Below, one piece after another: positions 53,010-61,708 of a stretch of DNA of 64,000 bases. The notes under the pieces are model-generated. The model saw only the letters and a list, made by a program, of their open reading frames with translations. It searched no databases and was not told where the DNA came from. The position numbers and the translations under genes are program-made. Position 1 is the stretch's first letter, and the number at the start of each line of letters is the position of its first letter. This DNA comes from Jejubacter sp036620675 (GTDB lineage Bacteria > Pseudomonadota > Gammaproteobacteria > Enterobacterales > Enterobacteriaceae), in assembly GCA_036620675.1 (NCBI GenBank), contig JAZHEE010000012.1. One strand, written 5' to 3'.

Positions 53010-53924
53010 ATGCCGAAACTCCGTCTTTCCCTGTTCAGCCTCGCGCTGATGCTAGCCGTTCCTTTTGCGCCTTCTTCCGTTGCTGCGACCAGTACCGCCG
53101 CTCCTTATGCCTCTACGCCGCAGATTGCCTCCGGCAGCGCCATGATTGTGGATCTGGCGACCAATAAAATCGTCTGGTCCAGCCATCCGGATGTGGTGCG
53201 GCCTATCGCTTCGGTTTCTAAGCTGATGACCGCGATGGTGGTGCTGGATGCAAAACAGCCGCTTAACGAAAAGCTGTCAGTGGACATCAGCCATACGCCG
53301 GAGATGAAAGGGGTCTATTCCCGGGTGAGATTAGGCAGTCAGATCAGCCGTCACGATATGCTGCTGCTGGCGCTGATGGCGTCGGAAAACCGCGCCGCCG
53401 CGAGCCTGGCGCATCACTATCCCGGTGGCTATGATGCCTTTATTCAGGCCATGAATGCGAAAGCGAAAGCCCTTGGCATGACCCATACCCATTTTGTGGA
53501 GCCGACCGGGCTTTCCGAAAGCAATGTCTCTACCGCTCGCGATCTGAGCAAACTACTGATTGCCAGCCAGCGCTATCCGCTGCTGGGCAGCCTGAGCACC
53601 ACGGTAGAGGATACCGCCACCTTTAGCCACCCGGCATACAGCCTGCCGTTCCGTAATACCAACCATCTGGTGCGCCGCAGCGGCTGGAATATCCAGCTGA
53701 CCAAAACCGGCTTTACTAATGCCGCGGGCCACTGTCTGGTAATGCGCACCACTATCAATGGCCGCCATGTAGCTATGGTGCTGATGGACGCCTTTGGTAA
53801 GTACACTCACTTCGCCGATGCCAGCCGTCTGCGCACCTGGCTTGAAACCGGCGAGGTAAAACCGGTGCCCGCCGCCGCGCTGGCATATAAAAAAGAACGC
53901 GCGGGCCAGGTTGCCGAAAATTAA
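53010..53924 (+). CDS. pbpG: D-alanyl-D-alanine endopeptidase PBP7
   Basis: 304 residues (E. coli 310-313). Start at ATG 53010 matches E. coli MPKFRVSLFSLALM; the GTG at 52989 is possible but lacks a ribosome binding site. Signal peptide to about residue 27. Serine-peptidase motifs: SVSK in IASVSKLMTAM (SxxK) near 65, SEN near 121, and KTG in LTKTGFTNAAGH near 227. Cleaves D,D cross-links in the periplasm. A new island begins about 230 bp later. Confidence 0.96.
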   Translation: MPKLRLSLFSLALMLAVPFAPSSVAATSTAAPYASTPQIASGSAMIVDLATNKIVWSSHPDVVRPIASVSKLMTAMVVLDAKQPLNEKLSVDISHTPEMKGVYSRVRLGSQISRHDMLLLALMASENRAAASLAHHYPGGYDAFIQAMNAKAKALGMTHTHFVEPTGLSESNVSTARDLSKLLIASQRYPLLGSLSTTVEDTATFSHPAYSLPFRNTNHLVRRSGWNIQLTKTGFTNAAGHCLVMRTTINGRHVAMVLMDAFGKYTHFADASRLRTWLETGEVKPVPAAALAYKKERAGQVAEN

Positions 53925-54152
53925 TTTTTTACAGGAACTCGTATTTGGGGTTAGCGAGCGAATTTCTGAAAATATGGGGCGGGGTAAACTGCCCCTGAAC
54001 CAGAATATAGCTATTCTTTAGTGTTCGACGATGGCTTACCGTTAGGTGACTGGAAATTGTGTGGGAAAAGGCTTGCCGGAGGTATAAAAAGCGGTTAATA
54101 GAATAATAAAGACTGAATTGTCCCAGAGACATGGAAATGGAGGATGTGAGAC

Positions 54153-54755
54153 ATGGAACCCAAAGAGGGCGGGTTAACTTACCGTGCTGAAGGAAATAAT
54201 ATTCCTGGAAGCCCCTATTATTCCAGAAAAATTCACTGGCCGGGGATTTCATTCCGGTGTCATACTTATGGTTCTGGCGTGACGATAGGGCGAGGTTACG
54301 ATCTCAAACATCGTTCCCGCCGTGAAATTGTCCACGACCTGACTCTTGCCGGTGTTCCTTCTGAGCAGGCAGAAAAAATCGCTGAGGCAGCGAAAAAAAG
54401 CCACTGCAGTGCCAGAGATTTCGTTAAACGAGAAAGAGAATATATTGGTGAAATTACTGAGCTTCAGCAGTTACGACTGTTTGAGTTGACGTATCAAAAG
54501 TATATAGTAGATTCCATACGTTTTTATAATAAATATAAAAAGACAACTTCCGTCAGCTGGGAGAAATTAGACTCAACGCTTAAAGATGTCTTTGTTGATA
54601 TGAAATATCAGGGGGTTTTGACTATGGAGATGGTGCCAGTTTTTGGCAAAAATGAAAAGCAGAATGTTATTGATTTAATAAAAACAAACGCTGATTTGTC
54701 TTCGGCCGAACGGGCCAGAGGGAGGGTTTCTTATATACAAGGAAGTAAAAAATGA
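54153..54755 (+). CDS. Pesticin/T4-lysozyme-like muramidase, putative antibacterial effector
   Basis: 200 residues. The N-terminus TYRAEGNNIPGS ... HWPG ... SGVTIGRGYDLK resembles the pesticin-type lysozyme domain found at the C-terminus of T6SS VgrG/PAAR effectors and in pesticin. Candidate catalytic residues E13, T44 and D50 keep the pesticin order and the six-residue T-D spacing. An extra six residues (SFRCHT) sit between WPG and SGVTIG compared with the common form. No signal peptide and no VgrG, PAAR or Hcp domain: the muramidase begins almost at the start codon (GGAGG nine bases upstream). AT-rich against GC-rich flanks. Overlaps the next gene by ATGA. Confidence 0.75.
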   Translation: MEPKEGGLTYRAEGNNIPGSPYYSRKIHWPGISFRCHTYGSGVTIGRGYDLKHRSRREIVHDLTLAGVPSEQAEKIAEAAKKSHCSARDFVKREREYIGEITELQQLRLFELTYQKYIVDSIRFYNKYKKTTSVSWEKLDSTLKDVFVDMKYQGVLTMEMVPVFGKNEKQNVIDLIKTNADLSSAERARGRVSYIQGSKK

Positions 54756-55162
54756 AACCACTTACACTTTCTCTTTTTTTTCTGATCTCTGTCGCTTACG
54801 CTGATGGGGGGTACGCTAATGATGTTACCTCTTATCCATACTGTATGAATATACCTTATTCTCCTGAGGTTATTGGTTGCATGATGGATACAACTGAACA
54901 AAAGGAAAAAGAATACCAGGACGCATTTAAGAAATATTTGCAATATATTAATCCGTCACAGGAAAGGCCCTATAATAAATCTCTTATCGCCAGCCTGGCT
55001 AATAAAGCCAGAAAAAGCTGGGATATCTACATGAAAAATGAATGTTTAGCTGAGGCATCTGTCTATGAAAAGGATTCTTATGGCTATAACGCCGCTTATA
55101 ATATATGCCTGACAATACGCTATGACAGCAGGATAAAATATTATAAGAGTAAAATATATTAA
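54752..55162 (+). CDS. Secreted LprI-like protein, putative immunity to the muramidase
   Basis: 136 residues. Signal peptide MKPLTLSLFFLISVAYA, then a domain like the lysozyme-inhibitor LprI/DUF1311 family: cysteines at C31, C43, C98 and C119, and the family stretch ARKSWDIYMKNEC corresponding to AQRAWIAYRDAEC. LprI of Mycobacterium inhibits lysozyme. Placed 4 bp inside the muramidase gene, in the periplasm where that enzyme would act, it fits an immunity protein. This role is inferred from family and position; it could be a general lysozyme inhibitor. Confidence 0.75.
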   Translation: MKPLTLSLFFLISVAYADGGYANDVTSYPYCMNIPYSPEVIGCMMDTTEQKEKEYQDAFKKYLQYINPSQERPYNKSLIASLANKARKSWDIYMKNECLAEASVYEKDSYGYNAAYNICLTIRYDSRIKYYKSKIY

Positions 55163-55248
55163 TATTTCATTACGCCTTAGCTGACTTTATCACCTGACAC
55201 TGGCTACTTCACTGCCAGGCGATGAGATACAGAAAACGAGTCTGCTCG

Positions 55249-56988
55249 CTATTGAGTGTTGTGCTCCTGCCCACACCCGCACTCGCCCCAGTGCTTGAGT
55301 TTACTGGTCTTGCCGATACCGGGATTCATGCTGTTGGTGGGATCGTTGGCCTTATAGAAGGTGCGCAGGCTTTCCGGCGCTTCATACAGGTGGCCGACGT
55401 TATGCTCTGCCGGATATTGGGCGCCGCGCTCGCGCAGCAGAGCCAGCATCTGCTCTTTGACCGCGTGGGGATCCCTTCCTTTCTTCACGATATAGTCCTG
55501 GTGGAAAACGTGACACATAAAGTGACCGTAATAGAGCTTATGCACCAGCTGACTGTCGATCTCCGGCGGTAATTGTTCGAACCAGTCGCGATCGTTACGT
55601 TTCAGGGCGATATCCAGCGCCACGATATCCTCGACTTCATCGGTATGTACCGCGTGGTAGCGTATGGCAGCGCCGGCGGCGGCAAAGCGGTGCAGGAAGG
55701 CTTTGGCCCCCTCTTCAGCGGTGCAGGCAAAGAAATCGCCTTGCGCTTCACGGAAGTACTGAGATAGCCACTCCCTGGCCTCGTGAATGCCGTCGCCTGC
55801 CATCTTCAGCAGCAGGTGATGCTCGTATTTGTCGCGCCAGCTCTTCATGCGCGGCGGCAGGTGAGCCGGAAACAGGGCGCCCAGTTTCTGCATAAAGCGG
55901 TCGGTAAAGTGAGGCTTCACAAAAGGCACGCGTTCCAGCAGCGCATCGGTTCGCCCCTTCAGTGTGAAGAAGAAGGGCATTTTGTCGGTGCCCAGCTTAT
56001 CGATCATCAGGAAGGTGTCTTTGCCGTAGATTTCCGCAATATCGTAGATATCGCGGTGCATGTACTCACCCGCCACCGGCAGATGCTTAAAGTTCGCCAG
56101 AATATGGCGACGGATTTCGGTCAGCACTTCCGGCTGGTTGGTGCCAATATAGAACACTTCCTGCTGTTTTTCCGCCGGGAAGGTGTCCAGCCGTACAGCG
56201 AAAACCGCCAGCTTACCGGCGCAGCCGGAGGCTTCGAACAGTTTTTCGGGATTGGCGTTATAGCGGGAAGGGGTATCGGCTTCGACGTCGCGCACCCGCT
56301 CACTGTAGCCGTGATCGGAAGCCTGGCGCTGGTCGTGGCGGACATCTTCTGGACGAACCCGTTCGTCGTCCAGGCGGCCAAGAATCTGCTCTGGCGTTTC
56401 GCCCAACTCAATGCCCAGATGGTTAACCAGGTTCAGATTGCCCTGTTCATCAATGCGGGCAAACAGCGCCATTTCGGTATAGGCCGGGCCGCGCTGCACC
56501 AGCGAGCCGCCGGAGTTATTGCAGATGCCGCCGATGACCGATGCGCCAATGCACGAAGAGCCTATTACCGAATGCGGCTCGCGGCCCAGCGGCTTCAGGG
56601 CCTTTTCCAGGGTGTAGAGCGTGGTGCCCGGAAAGGCCAGTACCTGTTCGCCGTTCTCCAGCAACTGAAGCTTATCCAGACGCAGCGTGCTGATAATCAC
56701 AATCTCGCGATCGTAGTCGCTGCCACTGGGGGTCGAACCTTCGGTCAGACCGGTATTGGCAGCCTGCATCAGAATGATGGCGTCGGCGTTCACACAGGCT
56801 TTCAGTACCCGCCACAGTTCCAGCAGGCTGCCTGGAAAAACCACTGCCAGCGCGTCGCCTTCACCGGAGCGGAAGCCCCGCCGGTAGCGGGCGGTTTTAG
56901 CAGGTTCGGTCAGAATATGGGAATGACCCACCAGACGGGTCAATTCATTGATGAGCTCAGCGCTGTTATGGGTCGCTGTAGGTGACAT
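55249..56988 (-). CDS. dld: Quinone-dependent D-lactate dehydrogenase
   Basis: 579 residues (E. coli 571). FAD-binding type 4 domain (about 40-270: VVFPGSLLELWRVLKAC, QAANTGLTEGSTPSG, SSCIGASVIGGICNNSGGSLVQRG), then the membrane-binding D-lactate domain to about 560 (YYGHFMCHVFHQDYIVKKG). Oxidises D-lactate to pyruvate, feeding electrons to the quinone pool at the inner membrane. Extra residues lie mainly at the C-terminus (GECGCGQEHNTQ). Divergent from bglX. Confidence 0.96.
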   Translation of the reverse strand: MSPTATHNSAELINELTRLVGHSHILTEPAKTARYRRGFRSGEGDALAVVFPGSLLELWRVLKACVNADAIILMQAANTGLTEGSTPSGSDYDREIVIISTLRLDKLQLLENGEQVLAFPGTTLYTLEKALKPLGREPHSVIGSSCIGASVIGGICNNSGGSLVQRGPAYTEMALFARIDEQGNLNLVNHLGIELGETPEQILGRLDDERVRPEDVRHDQRQASDHGYSERVRDVEADTPSRYNANPEKLFEASGCAGKLAVFAVRLDTFPAEKQQEVFYIGTNQPEVLTEIRRHILANFKHLPVAGEYMHRDIYDIAEIYGKDTFLMIDKLGTDKMPFFFTLKGRTDALLERVPFVKPHFTDRFMQKLGALFPAHLPPRMKSWRDKYEHHLLLKMAGDGIHEAREWLSQYFREAQGDFFACTAEEGAKAFLHRFAAAGAAIRYHAVHTDEVEDIVALDIALKRNDRDWFEQLPPEIDSQLVHKLYYGHFMCHVFHQDYIVKKGRDPHAVKEQMLALLRERGAQYPAEHNVGHLYEAPESLRTFYKANDPTNSMNPGIGKTSKLKHWGECGCGQEHNTQ

Positions 56989-57176
56989 GCTCCACTCCTT
57001 GTGGCCGGTAGATAACTAATCATAGCGCGCAGAATATAAGGTTCACAGAGAAAACATCGAAATATCAGCCTATAACATTTCTTACGCGGTTTCGCTTGTG
57101 GCAAACTGCTGTTTATATCAGGACGAGGCGGCTGCCAGCTCCTGCCGCTGAATATCGAGACAAGAGAGTGTATGAG

Positions 57177-59474
57177 ATGAAATGGCTTTGTTCTGTAGGC
57201 GTTGCCGTAGGGCTGGCGCTTCAGCCGGCGCTGGCCGACGATGTAATCGGTAATCACCCTATGACGCCACAGGCGCGGGACGCGTTTGTCAGTTCCCTGC
57301 TAAAGAAGATGACCACCGACGAGAAGATTGGCCAGCTGAGACTTATCAGCGTGGGGCCGGATAACCCGAAGGAGGCCATCCGTGAGATGATAAAAGAGGG
57401 CCAGGTCGGGGCGATTTTTAATACGGTGACGCGTCAGGATATCCGCGCCATGCAGGATCAGGTGATGTCCCTCAGCCGCCTGAAAATTCCGCTGTTCTTC
57501 GCCTTCGATGTGCTCCACGGCCAACGTACTATTTTCCCTATCAGCCTGGGCCTGGCGTCCACCTTTAATCTGGATACGGTCAAAACCGTGGGGCGAGTAT
57601 CGGCATATGAAGCGGCGGACGACGGTCTGAATATGACCTGGGCACCTATGGTTGATGTTTCGCGCGATCCGCGCTGGGGACGAGTATCTGAAGGCTTTGG
57701 TGAAGACACTTACCTGACTTCCGTCATGGGGCGCGCTATGGTCGAGGCGATGCAGGGCAAAAGCCCGGCGGATCGCTATTCGGTGATGACCAGCGTTAAG
57801 CATTATGCCGCCTACGGCGCAGTTGAAGGCGGTAAAGAGTACAACACCGTGGATATGAGCCCCCAGCGTCTGTTCAATAACTATCTGCCACCCTATAAGG
57901 CCGGTCTGGATGCCGGTAGCGGTGGGGTGATGGTGGCGCTTAACTCCATCAACGGCACGCCCGCCACCTCTAATAGCTGGCTGCTGAAAGAGGTGCTGCG
58001 TAAAGAGTGGGGCTTTAAGGGGATTACGATTTCCGATCATGGTGCCATTAAGGAGCTGATTAACCACGGCGTTGCCGGCGATCCGCGGGACGCGGTACGG
58101 GTGGCGCTCAATGCCGGCGTCGATATGAGCATGAGCGACGAGTATTACAGCAAATATTTGCCGGAGCTGGTGAAGAGCGGCGAAGTCACTATGGAAACTC
58201 TGGACGACGCGACTCGCCACGTGCTGAACGTGAAATACGATATGGGGCTGTTTAACGACCCTTATAATCATCTGGGCCCCAAAGAGTCAGATCCGAAAAA
58301 CACCAACGACGAAAGCCGCCTGCACCGTGAAGAGGCGCGTGCCGTCGCTCGTGAAAGCCTGGTGCTGCTGAAGAACCGCCTGGAGACGCTGCCGCTTAAA
58401 AAGTCTGGCACCATCGCAGTAGTGGGGCCGCTGGCGGACAGTCAGCGCGACATTATGGGGAGCTGGTCGGCGGCCGGGGTAAAAGAGCAGTCGGTGACCG
58501 TACTACAGGGCATGAAGAATGTGGTTGGCGATAAGGCGAAGATCCTCTATGCCAAAGGGGCCAACATTACCGATAACAAAGGTGTTGTCGACTTCCTTAA
58601 CCTGTATGAAAAAGCGGTTCCGGAAGATAAGCGTTCGCCGCAGCAGATGATCGATGAAGCGGTAGCCGCCGCGAAGCAGGCCGATGTGGTGGTGGCCGTG
58701 GTGGGGGAATCCCAGGGGATGGCTCATGAAGCCTCCAGCCGTACCAGCATCGGTATTCCCCAAAGCCAGCGCCGCCTGATTGACGCGATGAAGGCCACGG
58801 GCAAGCCGCTGGTGCTGGTGCTGATGAACGGTCGCCCGCTTTCGCTGGTGCGGGAAAATCAGCAGGCGGATGCCATGCTGGAGACCTGGTTCGCTGGCAC
58901 TGAAGGGGGCAACGCCATCGCCGATGTGCTGTTTGGCGACTACAATCCTTCCGGTAAGCTGCCGATGTCTTTTCCGCGCTCGGTGGGACAGATTCCGGTT
59001 TACTACAACCATCTGAATACCGGACGTCCCTATAACCCGGAACACCCGAACAAATACACTTCGCGCTACTTCGATGAAGCGAACGGCGCGCTGTTCCCGT
59101 TCGGCTTTGGTCTGAGCTACACCACCTTTTCGCTGTCGGACGTGACGCTGTCGGCACCGACCATGACCCGCGACGGCAAAGTTACCGCCAGGGTTACGGT
59201 CAGCAATACCGGCAAACGGGAAGGGGCCACGGCGGTACAGATGTATTTGCAGGATGTCACCGGCTCTATGAGCCGTCCGGTAAAAGAGCTCAAGGCATTC
59301 AAAAAAGTGAATCTGAAGCCTGGCGAAAGCCAGAGCGTGAGTTTCCCCATCGATGTCAATGCGCTGAAATTCTGGAACGCGCAGATGAAATACGACGCCG
59401 AGCCGGGTAAGTTCCGGGTTTACATCGGCCAGGACTCCGCCCGGGTCAGGCAGGCGGAATTTGAACTAAAATGA
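57177..59474 (+). CDS. bglX: Periplasmic beta-glucosidase BglX
   Basis: 765 residues as in E. coli, from ATG 57177 with an AGAGAG site upstream. Signal peptide MKWLCSVGVAVGLALQPALA. GH3 N-terminal barrel (FAFDVLHGQRTIFPISLGLAST near 100; nucleophile Asp in GITISDHGAIKEL near 287), GH3 C-terminal domain with VVGESQGMAHEASSR, and a C-terminal fibronectin III-like domain from about 670. Hydrolyses beta-glucosides in the periplasm. Ends at a clear terminator. Confidence 0.97.
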   Translation: MKWLCSVGVAVGLALQPALADDVIGNHPMTPQARDAFVSSLLKKMTTDEKIGQLRLISVGPDNPKEAIREMIKEGQVGAIFNTVTRQDIRAMQDQVMSLSRLKIPLFFAFDVLHGQRTIFPISLGLASTFNLDTVKTVGRVSAYEAADDGLNMTWAPMVDVSRDPRWGRVSEGFGEDTYLTSVMGRAMVEAMQGKSPADRYSVMTSVKHYAAYGAVEGGKEYNTVDMSPQRLFNNYLPPYKAGLDAGSGGVMVALNSINGTPATSNSWLLKEVLRKEWGFKGITISDHGAIKELINHGVAGDPRDAVRVALNAGVDMSMSDEYYSKYLPELVKSGEVTMETLDDATRHVLNVKYDMGLFNDPYNHLGPKESDPKNTNDESRLHREEARAVARESLVLLKNRLETLPLKKSGTIAVVGPLADSQRDIMGSWSAAGVKEQSVTVLQGMKNVVGDKAKILYAKGANITDNKGVVDFLNLYEKAVPEDKRSPQQMIDEAVAAAKQADVVVAVVGESQGMAHEASSRTSIGIPQSQRRLIDAMKATGKPLVLVLMNGRPLSLVRENQQADAMLETWFAGTEGGNAIADVLFGDYNPSGKLPMSFPRSVGQIPVYYNHLNTGRPYNPEHPNKYTSRYFDEANGALFPFGFGLSYTTFSLSDVTLSAPTMTRDGKVTARVTVSNTGKREGATAVQMYLQDVTGSMSRPVKELKAFKKVNLKPGESQSVSFPIDVNALKFWNAQMKYDAEPGKFRVYIGQDSARVRQAEFELK

Positions 59475-59480
59475 TATCAC

Positions 59481-59513
59481 GGGGCCGAAAATAGCGGCCC
59501 CGCTGTTTTTTTA
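59481..59513 (+). terminator. Terminator of bglX
   Basis: CGGGGCCG / CGGCCCCG 8-bp stem with a 7-base loop followed by CTGTTTTTTT, 6 bp after the bglX stop. Confidence 0.95.
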
Positions 59514-59621
59514 CGCGATCGAATCGTGACGGAACCGCAATTGTATGGGCTCCGCTGGTCACATTCGGCGTTTTTCGTCCATGCTTTGATATCACCAATA
59601 ACAAAAAGTGAGAGGAACGGG

Positions 59622-60551
59622 ATGAAAATGGGGAAATGGCAGGGATGGACAGTGGCGCTGGGATTGATGTTGAGCGCGGCTTCGGTCGGCGCGGCGCAGC
59701 CGGTGACGGTGGGCTCCAAAATCGATACCGAAGGTTCGCTGTTAGGCAATATTATCCTGCAGGTGCTGGAAAGCCACGGCGTGAAAACCGTGAATAAACT
59801 CCAGTTGGGAACCACCCCGGTAGTGCGCGGCGCTATTACCGCCGGCGAGCTGGATATCTATCCGGAATACACCGGCAATGGCGCGCTGTTCTTTAAAGAT
59901 CAAAACGATCCGGTGTGGAAAGATCCCGCCAGGGGCTATCAGAAAGTCAAAACCCTTGATGCGCAAAAAAACCAGCTGGTCTGGCTGACGCCGGCTTCGG
60001 CCAATAACGGCTGGACTATCGCGGTACGCCAGGATCTGGCCAACGACAACAAGCTGAATTCTATGGCGGATCTCAGCCGCTATCTGAAAGAGGGCGGCGA
60101 ATTTAAGCTGGCGGCCTCGGCGGAATTTATCGAGCGTCAGGATGCGTTGCCAGCCTTTGAGAAAGCCTATGGATTCAAGCTTAAACCCGATCAGCTGCTG
60201 TCACTGGCCGGGGGGGATACCGCGGTGACCCTGCGGGCGGCGGCGCAGCAGACTTCCGGCGTTAACGGCGCCATGGCTTACGGCACCGACGGCCCGGTTG
60301 CCGCGCTGGGTCTGAAAACCCTGAGCGACCCGCAGCGGGTTCAGCCGGTCTACGCTCCGGCGCCGGTAGTGCGCGAAGCGGTGATTAAGGCATATCCGCA
60401 GATGGCGCAGTGGCTGGATCCGGTATTCCGCGCGCTGGATGAGAAAACGCTCCAGCAACTGAATGCGAAGATCGCTGTAGAAGGCGTCGATGCAAAACAG
60501 GTCGCCGCTCAGTGGCTGCGCGATAAAGGGCTGGTGGGCGCTCAGGGCTGA
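59622..60551 (+). CDS. osmF: Osmolyte ABC transporter binding protein OsmF (YehZ)
   Basis: 309 residues (E. coli 305). Start chosen at ATG 59622 (AGAGG upstream); the frame is open back to 59526. Signal peptide to AASVGA, mature AQPVTVGSKIDTEGSLLGNIILQVLES, an OpuAC-type glycine-betaine/choline receptor (PEYTGNGALFF near 85, AASAEFIERQDALP near 165). In E. coli it is an RpoS-dependent, osmotic-stress gene of a low-affinity betaine importer. First of osmF-yehYXW; its stop shares a base with the yehY start (TGATG). Confidence 0.96.
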   Translation: MKMGKWQGWTVALGLMLSAASVGAAQPVTVGSKIDTEGSLLGNIILQVLESHGVKTVNKLQLGTTPVVRGAITAGELDIYPEYTGNGALFFKDQNDPVWKDPARGYQKVKTLDAQKNQLVWLTPASANNGWTIAVRQDLANDNKLNSMADLSRYLKEGGEFKLAASAEFIERQDALPAFEKAYGFKLKPDQLLSLAGGDTAVTLRAAAQQTSGVNGAMAYGTDGPVAALGLKTLSDPQRVQPVYAPAPVVREAVIKAYPQMAQWLDPVFRALDEKTLQQLNAKIAVEGVDAKQVAAQWLRDKGLVGAQG

Positions 60552-61708
60552 TGCTGCGCTGTTATAACCGCGTCACGCTGCTGTTATGCGTCCTGATGCT
60601 CCTGGCGCTGGCGCTACCTTTTGCCAGCTATGCCCCTAATCGGCTGGTTTCCGGTGAGCCGCTCACGCTGTTCGCGCTGCCGGGCGGGCCCGCTCTGTGG
60701 CTGCTACCCGGGCTGGGGGGGCTTTTGGTGTTGCCTTTCATTGCCCAGCGCCCCCGCGTTCTGGGGCTGACGCTGCTGTGGGGAGAAGTGCTGTTTTTGC
60801 TGCTGCTGCTGCAGCTTGGCCGTAGCGCTGACGAACTGGCGGGACAGGGGAGCGCTATCGCCCGAACGTCGCCAGGCGGCGGGTTCTGGCTGTTGCTCGC
60901 CCTGTGTTTGCTACTGTGTCATGACGCCACGCGTCGCCTGACCCGGCGCCCGGTGCTGCGCTGGCTGCTGCAGGCGCAAATCTGGCTGTTACCGCTGCTG
61001 ATGCTGGCGGCCGGTCGCTTTGATGAACTCTCGCTGCTTAAAGAGTACGCCAACCGGCGGGCGGTGTTCCATGACGCTTTCTGGCGCCATCTGCTGCTGG
61101 TTATCGGTACTCTGATTCCGGCGCTACTTATTGGCGTGCCGCTGGGGCTGTGGTGTCGGCGTCGGCCCGGATTACGCGGCCCGGTATTCACCCTGCTCAA
61201 TATTATCCAGACCATTCCTTCCGTCGCCTTATTCGGCCTGCTGATAGCGCCGCTGGCGGGACTTTCCCGCGCCTGGCCCTGGCTGGGCGAGTTGGGTGTT
61301 TCCGGCACCGGCCTGGCGCCGGCGCTGATTGCCCTGGTGCTCTATGCGCTGCTGCCGCTGACGCGCAGTGTGGTGGCCGGGTTGGATCAGACGCCGCGCC
61401 AGGTGATGGAAAGCGCCCGTGGAATGGGGATGTCCGGCGCGCGAATTTTCTGGCAGGTGGAGGTGCCCCTGGCGCTTACAGTACTGCTGCGCGGTATGCG
61501 TCTGGTGGCGGTTCAGACGGTGGGTATGGGCACCATCGCCGCGCTTATCGGCGCCGGGGGCTTTGGCGCCCTGGTGTTCCAGGGGCTGCTCAGTAGCGCG
61601 CTGGACCTGGTGCTGCTGGGCGTGATCCCGGTGATCGCTATGGCGGTACTGGTGGACGGGATATTTAACCTGATTATTTCCAGACTAAAGGCCACAACCG
61701 ATGATTGA
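60551..61708 (+). CDS. yehY: Osmolyte ABC transporter permease YehY
   Basis: 385 residues as in E. coli. N-terminal helices (about 5-165) precede a binding-protein-dependent permease domain with ESARGMGMSGARIFWQVEVPLAL near 285-307 (EAA-type loop) and LIGAGGFGALVFQGLLSSALDLVLLG near the end. Inner-membrane half of the OsmF importer, pairing with YehW. Overlaps yehX by 8 bp. Confidence 0.95.
   Translation: MLRCYNRVTLLLCVLMLLALALPFASYAPNRLVSGEPLTLFALPGGPALWLLPGLGGLLVLPFIAQRPRVLGLTLLWGEVLFLLLLLQLGRSADELAGQGSAIARTSPGGGFWLLLALCLLLCHDATRRLTRRPVLRWLLQAQIWLLPLLMLAAGRFDELSLLKEYANRRAVFHDAFWRHLLLVIGTLIPALLIGVPLGLWCRRRPGLRGPVFTLLNIIQTIPSVALFGLLIAPLAGLSRAWPWLGELGVSGTGLAPALIALVLYALLPLTRSVVAGLDQTPRQVMESARGMGMSGARIFWQVEVPLALTVLLRGMRLVAVQTVGMGTIAALIGAGGFGALVFQGLLSSALDLVLLGVIPVIAMAVLVDGIFNLIISRLKATTDD

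Noticed and set aside
55783..56985. 400-codon open frame antisense to dld
   Set aside because: Opposite the FAD-binding domain of dld; no family features.
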